Shown: positions 27,837-36,015 of the stretch, in pieces | Numbering within the stretch: position 1 is the first letter of the stretch | Layout: every line of letters begins with the position of its first letter | DNA from: DATBSK01 sp964501785 | GTDB lineage: Bacteria; Actinomycetota; Acidimicrobiia; IMCC26256; PALSA-555 | Direction of reading: 5' to 3' | NCBI GenBank assembly: GCA_964501785.1 | Contig: CAZCUD010000004.1 | Location: forward strand, 248,001-312,000 | Length of the DNA: 64,000 nt | Position numbers and translations under genes: made by a program | Notes under the pieces: model-generated | Database searches by the model: none | Told to the model about the DNA's origin: nothing | Seen by the model: only the letters and a program-made list of their open reading frames with translations

Positions 27837-29045
27837 ATGGCGGGAACACGTGGAGCGCAGGCGTTGATCGACGTCGACAGCCACTTCGTCGAGCCACCGA
27901 ACTGGATCGAGACGGTTGATCCGGAGCTGGCTGTCGAGGTCTCGGCCGTGGCGCCGATGTCGATCGGTGAGCAGGTCATCGGCGAGGTCTTCGCGTCGAT
28001 CCCGATCGAGGGACGCCCCCCCTTCGAGGAGTTCGTTCCCGAGGGGCTCCGAAAGGTCTTCGCGCGCTTCGAAGGTCGCGAAGGTGCCGACCTCGACGAG
28101 GTGTTCGAGAACGATCCCGAGATCGCCGTCATGTTCAACCCTCCGGGGGCGCGCGGCGGTGCCGATCGTGTCGCGTTGTGCGACGAACAGGGCATCGACC
28201 TCCAGATCGTGAACCCGAACCTCGCGATGGCGATCGCCAACAGTGCTCGGCGCGCCGACGTCGGCCTCGGTCTGCGTGTCGCGGCCGCCTACAACGATTG
28301 GGCCGCGCAGGCCGTCGATGGCTTCACGGACCGACTGCTGTTCACCACCGTCTTGCCACTCGACGACATCGAATGGGCGGTGACCGAGCTCAAGCGCAAT
28401 CGAGCGCGGGCCAGTCGCACGTTCGCGATGCCGCTCAACCCTGTCAACGGCCGCGGTCTGGGTGACGAGGCCTACGATCCGATCTGGGCCACGGCGCTCG
28501 ATCTCGGCATGGTTCCGCTGATCCACATCGGTTTCGGCTGGCCCCACGTCGACACGGACTGGATCCGGGTGGGCGACCGGTTCGATTCGCGTCTGTCACT
28601 GGGGATGAGCGTCGCGTTGATGCCGTCGCTCCCGACCGCCGTGTTGAGCCACCTCGTTCACCGCGGTGTCTTCGATCGCTTTCCCGACCTCGTCGTGTTC
28701 TGCCAGGAGTTCGGCCTCGACTGGGTCGGCACATGGATCGACGCGATCAGCCCCAAGACCCGTGCCGGGGCTCCGACCGCCAACATGTTCTTCGACTGGG
28801 AGCACACGGCGACCCCCGAGGAGATCCTCCAGAAGAACATCCGGTTCAGTCCGCTCTTCGGCCAATCGGTCGACAGGTTCATCGAGGAGTTCGGGCCGTC
28901 GCTCGTCTGCTATGCGAGCGACTACCCACACTTCGAGGGCATCGCGCGGGACTGGGAGCACTTCGATCGCAACCTCGACGATGTCGATTCCGACGCGCGC
29001 CAGCTCTTCTTCTCTGGCAACGCGTCCGAGCTCTTCCTGGACTAG
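27837..29045 (+). CDS. Amidohydrolase family protein (amidohydrolase-related, ACMSD-like branch)
   Basis: A 402-residue TIM-barrel metalloenzyme. The N-terminal IDVDSHFVEPPNW supplies the first metal ligands (DxH type), PLIHIGFGWPH and LSHLVHRGVFDRFPDLVVF carry central His residues, and CYASDYPHFEG gives the final Asp. This branch includes decarboxylases and hydrolases of aromatic ring-fission products. A GAGGGGGG ribosome site precedes ATG 27837. It heads a plus-strand run with a Liv-type binding protein and ATPase, and is controlled by the 19-base operator upstream. The substrate is unknown and may be whatever the neighbouring transporter imports. Confidence 0.85.
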   Translation: MAGTRGAQALIDVDSHFVEPPNWIETVDPELAVEVSAVAPMSIGEQVIGEVFASIPIEGRPPFEEFVPEGLRKVFARFEGREGADLDEVFENDPEIAVMFNPPGARGGADRVALCDEQGIDLQIVNPNLAMAIANSARRADVGLGLRVAAAYNDWAAQAVDGFTDRLLFTTVLPLDDIEWAVTELKRNRARASRTFAMPLNPVNGRGLGDEAYDPIWATALDLGMVPLIHIGFGWPHVDTDWIRVGDRFDSRLSLGMSVALMPSLPTAVLSHLVHRGVFDRFPDLVVFCQEFGLDWVGTWIDAISPKTRAGAPTANMFFDWEHTATPEEILQKNIRFSPLFGQSVDRFIEEFGPSLVCYASDYPHFEGIARDWEHFDRNLDDVDSDARQLFFSGNASELFLD

Positions 29046-29079
29046 CGCAATCATCAGCTTGCCGACGGGGGAACACACG

Positions 29080-30372
29080 ATGGGACAAAGCCAAATGGGA
29101 CGTGCACATGCGCGCGGGACGAACGCCCTGGGGCGCACGCCTTGGGCGCGCGCGGGGCTGATCGTCGGCGTCATCGGCGTCGTCGTCGCGAGCGCCGCGA
29201 GCGCATGGGCGACGCCGAAGCCCTCCGACGAGACGATCAAGATCGGCGTGTACGCCCCAGTTGCCAACAACGACTCCGGTGCGTCGTATCCGCAGATGCC
29301 GGCGGCGGTACGAGCCGCGGTGCGGGCCGCGAACAAGAGCGGTGGCTTCAACGGCGTCAAGGGCGAGGTCGTGTTCTGCGACACCAAGGAGAACCCCAAT
29401 GACGCCGCGGCTTGCGCGCGGAAGTTCGTCGACGAAGGCGTCGTCGCCGTCGTCGGGAGCTACACGTTGCAAGGGCAGTCCGTGATCCCCGTCCTTCAGG
29501 ATGCCGGGATCCCGAACATCGGAATGGCCGCGACGAACGCCCAGGACTCGCTGTCCCCGATCTCGTTCCCGCTCGACGGCACCCTCCTCGCGTTCCCGGC
29601 ACAGGCGCTCCAGCTCGGAAACACAGGTCCGAAGTCGCTGTACGTCTCGCGTGCGGACGTCCCCGACGCCGCTGTGGTGCCGAACTTCATCGAGGCCGCG
29701 GCCGAATCCGTGGCTGTGGAGGTCACTGGCGTCGGATCGACGCCGCTGGGGGCACCGGATCTCGTGCCCGCCGCCTCGGCCGCTCAGGCATCGGGAGCCA
29801 AAGCGGTCTCCCTGCTCTACCCCGATGCGGACGCGGTGAAGTTCATCTTGGCTGCCGACCAGATCGGCTACCAGCCGAAGTTCGCCTACCAGGAGGGTGG
29901 TCTCACGGCCGAGCAGCTCGACCAGCTCGGCGACCTTGCCAACGGCATGGTCACACCGGGCCCGTTCCCCCCGATGAGCGCGGCGAAGGACTACCCGGAG
30001 CTCAAGCGCTTCAAGAAGGAGATGCAGGCGGAGTTCAAGTCCGGCGACGAGGGCGCCGCGTCCAAGTACTACGGCAGCTTCTCGATCCGTCCCTGGCTCG
30101 CGGTGCAGGCCCTGCGGAAGGTGCTCGAGACCGACCCGAGCGCTCCACCGACCGCGGCGTCCGTGCTCGCGGCGCTGCAGTCCGCGAAGGATGTCGACCT
30201 CGGCTTGATCCCGCCGTGGACGCCCAGCAGCTCACCGATCTCGCTGTTCCCCCGCATCTCCAACCCCTACATGTACGAGATGACGATCAAGGACGGGAAG
30301 TACGTCCTCGTCGAACCGGAGCCGGTCAACATCGGCGAGAAGGTCGACTTCGCAGCCGCGCTCAGCGGGTGA
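29080..30372 (+). CDS. Liv-type ABC transporter substrate-binding protein
   Basis: A 430-residue secreted protein. About 43 residues of N-terminal sequence contain a hydrophobic stretch ending at ASAWA, consistent with signal peptidase cleavage. The mature part shows IKIGVYAPVANNDSGASYP, then CDTKENPNDAAACARKFVDEG and VAVVGSYTLQGQSVIPVL, all standard for type I Liv-binding proteins. The ribosome site is CGGGGGAA. It lies 34 bases after the amidohydrolase and 52 before a LivF-type ATPase, so it is probably part of one transport operon that continues functionally in the fused permease at 32437. Ligand unknown. Confidence 0.9.
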   Translation: MGQSQMGRAHARGTNALGRTPWARAGLIVGVIGVVVASAASAWATPKPSDETIKIGVYAPVANNDSGASYPQMPAAVRAAVRAANKSGGFNGVKGEVVFCDTKENPNDAAACARKFVDEGVVAVVGSYTLQGQSVIPVLQDAGIPNIGMAATNAQDSLSPISFPLDGTLLAFPAQALQLGNTGPKSLYVSRADVPDAAVVPNFIEAAAESVAVEVTGVGSTPLGAPDLVPAASAAQASGAKAVSLLYPDADAVKFILAADQIGYQPKFAYQEGGLTAEQLDQLGDLANGMVTPGPFPPMSAAKDYPELKRFKKEMQAEFKSGDEGAASKYYGSFSIRPWLAVQALRKVLETDPSAPPTAASVLAALQSAKDVDLGLIPPWTPSSSPISLFPRISNPYMYEMTIKDGKYVLVEPEPVNIGEKVDFAAALSG

Positions 30373-30424
30373 GCACGGAGAGGCATCGACCTCGTCCACG
30401 TCGCCAGGCAGCGGTGCCCGGGCA

Positions 30425-31129
30425 TTGAGGCCGATCGTCGAGGTCACGAACCTCTCGGCCGGTTACGGCGGCGCTCCGGTCGTGCGTGGCCTCGATCTGT
30501 CCATCGAGGCCGGTGAGATGGTCGCGATGCTGGGCGCGAACGGCTCGGGGAAGACGACGACGTTGCTCGCCATCTCCGGCTTCGTCGAGCCGCTCGAGGG
30601 CCACGTGCGGGTGATGGGGAGGCCGGTGACGGCAAGACCGTACGAGGTCGCCCGGCGCGGCCTGGCGCAGGTCCCAGAGGATCGGGGGGTCTTTCGAGGG
30701 CTCACCGTTCGCGAGAACCTCCAGCTCGGGCCCGGTGGAAAGGATCGCTTCGAGCGTGCCTTCGCGCTCTTTCCCGAGCTCGCAGCCCTCCAGCGGCGGA
30801 ATGCAGGCGTGCTGTCAGGTGGTGAGCAGCAGATGCTCGCGCTCGCTCGCGCGCTCGCCGCACGACCGATCCTGCTCCTCGTCGACGAGATGAGTCTCGG
30901 CCTCGCGCCACTCGTCGTCGATCGGTGCTTCACCGTGCTTCGCGACGTCGCCCGTGAGGACGGTGTGGCGGTCCTGTTCGTCGAGCAGCATCTTCACCTG
31001 GCGCTCCACGCAGCCGACCGCGCCTACGTCCTGCGACATGGAGAGGTGGTCATGCAGGGGCCCGCGCGGGATCTCTTGGCCGAAAGCAGCGCGCTCGAGG
31101 CCGGCTACTTCGGCGCCACGCAGCATTGA
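30425..31129 (+). CDS. ABC transporter ATP-binding protein, LivF type
   Basis: A 234-residue ATPase with complete motifs: Walker A GANGSGKTTT, Q-loop region AQVPEDRGVFRGLTV, signature LSGGEQQMLALARAL, Walker B LLLVDEMSLGLAP, and the switch His in FVEQH. The VPEDRGVF segment is typical of LivF. The start is TTG 30425, with no strong ribosome site. It would pair with the LivG domain fused to the permeases at 32437-35139, since that polypeptide supplies LivH, LivM and LivG in one chain and needs a LivF partner. Confidence 0.9.
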   Translation: MRPIVEVTNLSAGYGGAPVVRGLDLSIEAGEMVAMLGANGSGKTTTLLAISGFVEPLEGHVRVMGRPVTARPYEVARRGLAQVPEDRGVFRGLTVRENLQLGPGGKDRFERAFALFPELAALQRRNAGVLSGGEQQMLALARALAARPILLLVDEMSLGLAPLVVDRCFTVLRDVAREDGVAVLFVEQHLHLALHAADRAYVLRHGEVVMQGPARDLLAESSALEAGYFGATQH

Positions 31130-31151
31130 CCCGAGGAGGAGGTCTTCGGAG

Positions 31152-31613
31152 ATGAGCAGAGAGCTCACGGCAACCTTGGCGATCATCGTCAGCGGGATCT
31201 ACATGGCGCCTTTGTGGACGCTTGCCATCGAACGCGTCTGGATCTGGGCAGCCATGGAGCCCGCCGACTTTGCCAGAGACTTCCGACGGTCGTTGCTCCG
31301 GATCGACCTCGTCCAACCGGCCGGAGCGATCCTCGCGTTCGCGCTTGCGATCGGATATGCGACCACCGTCGGCGGGTCTGCCCGCGTGCTCAGCATCATC
31401 GCCGCCGCGCTGCTGGGGATCATCATCGTCATCTCGGTTGCGATCGGCGTTCCGATGCAGAAGCTCTTTCGATCGGTGGACGAGGGCGAGTTCGACCCAT
31501 CGGCGATCGACGTGCCGGTCATTCGCAGCCGTTGGATCCGACTCCACCTCGTACGGACCGCGCTCGGAGTGGTGGCGTTCGTGTTGCTGGTGATCGCGGG
31601 CATCTACCCCTGA
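31152..31613 (+). CDS. Small four-helix membrane protein (DUF1772-like)
   Basis: A 153-residue protein with four predicted membrane segments, the first starting at the N-terminus and the last ending at the C-terminus, and a charged loop near residues 105-125. The topology and length recall the DUF1772/anthrone-oxygenase-like group, but I see no diagnostic motif. A GAGGAGG ribosome site is about nine bases upstream of ATG 31152. It follows the LivF gene by 22 bases and overlaps the end of the convergent tetR gene by ten bases. Function unknown. Confidence 0.6.
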   Translation: MSRELTATLAIIVSGIYMAPLWTLAIERVWIWAAMEPADFARDFRRSLLRIDLVQPAGAILAFALAIGYATTVGGSARVLSIIAAALLGIIIVISVAIGVPMQKLFRSVDEGEFDPSAIDVPVIRSRWIRLHLVRTALGVVAFVLLVIAGIYP

Positions 31614-32272
31614 CGGATGCGAGCCATCTCCTGGAGCACCGGAAGGACGACGCACGCAACGAGATCACGAACGAAAGCGTCGTCGTTCGGAAGTCCCAGC
31701 ACGAGCTGGTGCGCGATCACCTGACCCATCACGATCTCGAGGATCCGCTCCGCGCAGTCATCGGGGTCGAGTGCGGGAAGCTCGCCGCGCTCGATCGCGC
31801 GCTGGACGATCTCTCGACATGCACGCCTGGGCTCGGTGAGCGCGGCGCGCAGCACATCGCCGATCTCGGGGTCCTGCTGTGCAGCGGCCAGCAGGCTCAC
31901 GAACGCTCGAGCGTCGTCGTTGCTGGACACCTCATGCGTTGCTCGGACGAAGGAGGTGAGCTCGGCCAGGAGGCTCGTTCCCGTGACGTTCGGGTACAAC
32001 GACTGCCGCGCGGCGCGCTGAAAGGCGTCGATGATGAGGTCGCGCTTGCTCGCCCATCGTTGGTAGATGGTTGCCTTGCTCGCTCGGGCTCGCGCCGCAA
32101 CGGCATCGATGGTGAGTGCCTCGTACCCGACCTCGGTCAGCAGCGCGTACGTCGCGGCCAGGATCGCGTCCGTTCGATCGGGCCGTCGCACCTTCACCTG
32201 ACTCGGACGACGGGGGCGAGGCGGCGCGGGGACCGCGCTTCCGCGAAACACCATGATGACGTGCGTCTCCAC
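31604..32272 (-). CDS. TetR family transcriptional regulator, likely repressor of the amidohydrolase/Liv genes
   Basis: A 222-residue TetR protein. The DNA-binding domain spans residues 35-80 (AILAATYALLTEVG, LTIDAVAARARASKATIYQRW). The C-terminal part from VSSNDDARAFVSLLAAAQQDPE to RACREIVQRAIERGELP is typical of TetR_C ligand domains. The start may be a few codons inside the listed ATG (Met at residue 7). Upstream, at 32288-32306, lies a perfect 19-base palindrome repeated exactly at 27776-27794. Autoregulation and control of both flanking plus-strand units is therefore likely. The ligand is unknown, plausibly the transported aromatic acid or its CoA ester. Confidence 0.88.
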   Translation of the reverse strand: METHVIMVFRGSAVPAPPRPRRPSQVKVRRPDRTDAILAATYALLTEVGYEALTIDAVAARARASKATIYQRWASKRDLIIDAFQRAARQSLYPNVTGTSLLAELTSFVRATHEVSSNDDARAFVSLLAAAQQDPEIGDVLRAALTEPRRACREIVQRAIERGELPALDPDDCAERILEIVMGQVIAHQLVLGLPNDDAFVRDLVACVVLPVLQEMARIRQG

Positions 32273-32274
32273 TA

Positions 32275-32306
32275 TGACGGGTGGCTCGTACTGTACGATA
32301 CAGTAC
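32275..32306. promoter_or_regulatory. Divergent promoter with second copy of the 19-base TetR operator
   Basis: The palindrome GTACTGTACGATACAGTAC occupies 32288-32306. TACAGT at 32299-32304 is a candidate -10 box for the plus-strand permease gene, with TGACGG (32275-32280) 18 bases upstream. The opposite strand offers the mirror TACAGT box for tetR. The operator is identical to 27776-27794. Confidence 0.7.
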
Positions 32307-32436
32307 TCCGTTCATCGAGCGCGGCGACGCTGGCCAGGGGGACATGGATGGGGCGAGTCCGTGAGGCCTGCCGGCCGACCGTCGAGGCTGGTGCCCGGCG
32401 CACTCGTCGAACAGGACGCATTCGAGACGTCCGACG

Positions 32437-35139
32437 GTGAACGAGATCATCCAGTTCTTGCTCTTGGGCCTCGGAACGGGCGCCATCTACTCGTTGCTGG
32501 GCCAGGGGATCGTCGTCATCTACCGGGGTTCGGGGATCGTCAACTTCGCCCAGGGCGCGATGGCGATGTTCGGCGCATTCGGCTTCTGGGAGCTGCACTC
32601 CGGGCAAGGTTGGCCGACCGTCGCAGCCCTCGTGGCAGCGATCGGCGCCGTCGCAGCCATCGGCGCCGCGATGCACGTGACGATCATGCGTCCGATGCGC
32701 CACTCGTCGGCGCTCACGCGAGTGATCGCCACGCTCGCCCTCGCCGGTGTCCTCACGGCGATCGCAACCCTCGTGTGGGGGAGGTCGCAACGCATCGTCG
32801 ACAGCGATCTGCCACGTGAGCTCTGGACCTTCGACGGCCTCGGACTCCACGTCAGCGTGGGGTCCGACCGGATCTACCTGTTCGCGATCGCACTGGTGCT
32901 GACAGCGCTCCTCACCGCGGTGTATCGGCGCACGTCGTTCGGGCGGCAAGTGACGGCGGTCGCCGAGAACGAGAACAGCGCGTCGATGCTCGGCATCTCC
33001 CCGGACAAGATCAGCTCCTGGAACTGGGCGATCGGAGGCGCGCTCGCAGCCCTCGCCGGCATCCTGGTCGTGCCGATCACGGGCCTTCAGGTCGGCCAGC
33101 TCGCGGCGCTCCTGATCGCTGCGTTGGCGGCCGCACTCACGGGCGCGTTCCGATCGTTCTGGGGCGTCCTGGCCGGCGGGCTCTTGATCGGCATCACGCA
33201 GAGCGAGCTCGCGCGCTATGGCGGCGAGCTGTTCGGCGTGAACGGACAGCAAGGTGTCGCTGCGTCGCTTCCGTTCATCGTGATCGTCGCCGTCCTCGTG
33301 ATCCGTGGCACTGCTCTTCCGCTGCGGAACCACACGTTCGAGCGGCTTCCAGCGATCGGCAGCGGCCGCATCCACAAGGCGGCGTTGCTCGCCGTTGCAC
33401 TGCTCGTCATCGTCGGCGCATTCACGCTCTTCGGCGACGAGCTGAACGACGCGGTCCTGACGATGGTCTGCGTCGCCATCATGATCATCTCGGTCGTCGT
33501 CCTCACTGGGTACGCGGGGCAGATCTCACTCGGCCAATTCGCCTTCGGCGGTGTCGCCGCGCTGGCGGCGGGGCGTCTGGTGAGCGACGAGGGTTGGCCG
33601 TTCGAGGTCGCGCTGCTCGCAGGAGTCGCAGCAGCCATCGTGGTCGGGCTCGCGTTCTCGGTCCCGGCGCTTCGAACCCGAGGCATCAACCTCGCCGTGG
33701 TCACCCTTGGGCTCGGGTTCGCGATGGAACAGATCGTCTTCGCCAACACCGAGTACACCGGTGGGCTCGACGGGACACCGGTCGGGAAGGTTCACGTCTT
33801 CGGTTGGAACATCGACGCCGTGAGCCACGCGGGCCGCTACATCGCATTCTGCGTCCTGTGCCTCGTCGCGGTGGTCATCGTGGTCGGCAACCTCCGGCGC
33901 GGCCGCGCTGGTCGGCGCATGATCGCCGTGCGCACCAACGAGCGTGCTGCCGCTTCACTCGGCATCAGCGTCTTCAGCACGAAGCTCCTCGCCTTCGGCG
34001 TCTCGGGGGCGATCGCCGGGCTGGGTGGCGTGCTCCTGGCGTTCCGCGGCCGGACCATCGTGTACTCGAGCTTCGGGACGGGCGCCTCGGTCAACGTCGT
34101 CCTGGAGACGGTGATCGGCGGAGTGGGATACCTGGTCGGCGTTCCAGTCGGGACGCAGTTCGCGCCCGGCGCGCCCCCTACCCTGCTCGTCAATCGCATC
34201 GTGGACGACCCTGGTCAGTGGTTCCTCCTCGCCGGCGGGGTCGCAGTGCTGCTGGTGCTCGTCTGCTACCCGGACGGGATCGGCCGTCGCTTCCGCCGAC
34301 GCGCTCCACGACGCTCGGCTCCGTCGCCATCCCCAGTGATGGGGGTCGATGCCACACAGCAGGTGCGACCCGCATCGCTGCGAGTTCGTGGCCTCCGAGT
34401 GCGCATCGGCGGCTCCGTCGTCGTCCAAGACGTCGATCTCGTAGTCGAGCCGGGGGAAGTCGTCGGACTCATTGGTTCCAACGGAGCGGGCAAGACGATG
34501 ACCCTCGACGCGATCAGCGGCTTCGTCCAGCCCGCAGCCGGAGAGGTGCAGCTCGATGGCACCGTCGTGAACGCATGGTCACCGCGGCGACGCGCCCGAG
34601 CCGGCATCGCTCGTTCGTTCCAGACGCTGGAGCTGTTCGAAGACATCAGCGTCGAGGACAACTTGCGTGTCGCCAGCGAGCGTTGTGATGTGTGGTCGTA
34701 CGCGCACGACCTCGCATGGCCGCGCGACGAGCCGTTGAGCCCCATGGCACGGATGACCGTCCGAGACTTCGCGCTCGAGCACGACCTCGCTCGTCGACCC
34801 GACGAGCTGTCCCATGGCGAGCGCCGACTCGTCGGGGTGGCCCGCGCGGTCGCCACCGGACCGTCCGTCCTCCTGCTCGACGAGCCCGCGGCCGGGCTCA
34901 ACACCCAGGAGACCAGAGAGCTGGGCACCTTAATCCGTGGGCTGGCCGACGAGTGGCGGATCGGCGTGCTGTTGGTCGAGCACGACATGGAGCTGGTGCT
35001 CGACGTCTGTGATCGCGTGGTCGTGCTGGACGCCGGCACCGTCATCGCCGAGGGCCCGCCGGAGCTGATCCGCGGCGACCCGCTGGTCAAGTCGGCCTAT
35101 CTCGGAGATCACGGCCCGGCGTCCGTGCGGCAGTCGTGA
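32437..35139 (+). CDS. Fused Liv-type ABC transporter: permease LivH + permease LivM + ATPase LivG
   Basis: A 900-residue chain containing three normally separate proteins. Residues 1-290 are LivH-like (YRGSGIVNFAQGAMAMFGAF; AVAENENSASMLGI). Residues 300-610 are LivM-like (LTGYAGQISLGQFAFGG; AVRTNERAAASLGI). Residues 645-895 are a LivG ATPase with Walker A GSNGAGKT, signature LSHGERRLVGVARA, Walker B LLLDEPAAGLN, and switch EHDMELV. The partner LivF (30425) and binding protein (29080) lie just upstream across the divergent tetR gene. The start is GTG 32437, 131 bases after the operator. The second copy at 36016 has the same fusion order, so it is a fixed arrangement rather than an annotation error. 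Confidence 0.92.
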   Translation: MNEIIQFLLLGLGTGAIYSLLGQGIVVIYRGSGIVNFAQGAMAMFGAFGFWELHSGQGWPTVAALVAAIGAVAAIGAAMHVTIMRPMRHSSALTRVIATLALAGVLTAIATLVWGRSQRIVDSDLPRELWTFDGLGLHVSVGSDRIYLFAIALVLTALLTAVYRRTSFGRQVTAVAENENSASMLGISPDKISSWNWAIGGALAALAGILVVPITGLQVGQLAALLIAALAAALTGAFRSFWGVLAGGLLIGITQSELARYGGELFGVNGQQGVAASLPFIVIVAVLVIRGTALPLRNHTFERLPAIGSGRIHKAALLAVALLVIVGAFTLFGDELNDAVLTMVCVAIMIISVVVLTGYAGQISLGQFAFGGVAALAAGRLVSDEGWPFEVALLAGVAAAIVVGLAFSVPALRTRGINLAVVTLGLGFAMEQIVFANTEYTGGLDGTPVGKVHVFGWNIDAVSHAGRYIAFCVLCLVAVVIVVGNLRRGRAGRRMIAVRTNERAAASLGISVFSTKLLAFGVSGAIAGLGGVLLAFRGRTIVYSSFGTGASVNVVLETVIGGVGYLVGVPVGTQFAPGAPPTLLVNRIVDDPGQWFLLAGGVAVLLVLVCYPDGIGRRFRRRAPRRSAPSPSPVMGVDATQQVRPASLRVRGLRVRIGGSVVVQDVDLVVEPGEVVGLIGSNGAGKTMTLDAISGFVQPAAGEVQLDGTVVNAWSPRRRARAGIARSFQTLELFEDISVEDNLRVASERCDVWSYAHDLAWPRDEPLSPMARMTVRDFALEHDLARRPDELSHGERRLVGVARAVATGPSVLLLDEPAAGLNTQETRELGTLIRGLADEWRIGVLLVEHDMELVLDVCDRVVVLDAGTVIAEGPPELIRGDPLVKSAYLGDHGPASVRQS

Positions 35140-35161
35140 GGCGCGCCGCACCTGGCGCTGC

Positions 35162-35190
35162 TTGACGGCTCGTCGGGCCTCCCCTACAGT
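35162..35190 (+). promoter_or_regulatory. Putative promoter for the PaaA-like gene
   Basis: A -35 TTGACG (35162-35167) and -10 TACAGT (35185-35190) have a 17-base spacer. The downstream segment CTAGACGGTAG (35200-35210) is weakly palindromic and lies just after the expected transcription start, a possible operator. The gene starts at GTG 35234 after GGAGGTG. Confidence 0.5.
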
Positions 35191-35233
35191 TCTTTCGACT
35201 AGACGGTAGATCAAACTCTCCCCTGGAGGTGCC

Positions 35234-35956
35234 GTGAGCACGCTCGAGCAGCACCAGGTCATCTACGAGGAAGGCGACCCCGACATCCCGGAGGAGTTCC
35301 GGGATCTGATGGTGCGGATGCTCTCCCACCACCTCGAGAACTCGACGAACCCTCACTACACCGAGCTCCTCAACCACCTCTGGGAGCGGTGCATGGTGCT
35401 GGCGCCCGACGAGTCGTCGAAGGTCGCGTTCGCGCGTCTCATGCTCCAGGAGGTCGAGCACGGGGTGATCACGGCCCGGGTCCTCGAGGGCCTCGGCGCC
35501 GGGCCGGTCGACGTGCCCATCAAGCAGTACATGTTCCATCTGCCGATCGACACCTTCTGTGATCTGTCGATGTTCCATGCGCTCGGCGACCGGGTCGGCA
35601 TCTACATCGGGGAGACGTGGGACGCGATCCCGTATGCACCGCTCCTCAAGGCCGCGCCGAAGTTGCACAAGGACGAGGTCTTCCACGCGACGCTCGGCCT
35701 CCGGAACCTGCGGAAGGTCTGTGCCACGCCGGAGGGCCTCAACGAGGCGAACGAGAAGATCAAGATCTGGTGGCCCGCGGCACTCGACATGTTCGGGCGC
35801 TCCGACTCCGAGTTCTCGGGCGAGTACGTCCGGTGGGGGCTTCGCAAGGCCGACAACGAAACCCTGCGGCGCCAGTACATCGCGGACACCCGGCCCCTCA
35901 TCGAGGAGCTCGGCATCGAGGTGCCAGCGGATCACCAGAACCGTCGCTTCCTGTGA
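35234..35956 (+). CDS. PaaA/PaaC-like ferritin-fold di-iron protein
   Basis: A 240-residue all-helical protein resembling the phenylacetyl-CoA epoxidase PaaA/PaaC family. Metal-ligand motifs of the E-x-x-H type appear in LMLQEVEHGVITARVLEG (near residue 75) and KDEVFHATLGLRNL (near residue 152). No companion paaB, paaC, paaD or paaE gene is next to it, so if it is an oxygenase its partners are elsewhere. It sits alone between the two fused transporter genes under its own promoter. A GGAGGTGCC ribosome site precedes GTG 35234. The substrate is probably an aromatic acid or CoA ester, by context only. Confidence 0.72.
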   Translation: MSTLEQHQVIYEEGDPDIPEEFRDLMVRMLSHHLENSTNPHYTELLNHLWERCMVLAPDESSKVAFARLMLQEVEHGVITARVLEGLGAGPVDVPIKQYMFHLPIDTFCDLSMFHALGDRVGIYIGETWDAIPYAPLLKAAPKLHKDEVFHATLGLRNLRKVCATPEGLNEANEKIKIWWPAALDMFGRSDSEFSGEYVRWGLRKADNETLRRQYIADTRPLIEELGIEVPADHQNRRFL

Positions 35957-35979
35957 CCGTAGGATCACGCGAGATCCCC

Positions 35980-35997
35980 CCGGGATGATCATCCCGG
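35980..35997. promoter_or_regulatory. Perfect 18-base palindrome upstream of the second fused transporter
   Basis: CCGGGATGATCATCCCGG is fully self-complementary with no loop. It lies 24 bases after the PaaA-like stop and 19 before the transporter start. The absence of a loop argues for a dimeric protein binding site rather than a terminator, though a weak hairpin cannot be excluded. Confidence 0.5.
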
Positions 35998-36015
35998 ACC
36001 GGAGTTCAACGTGAC

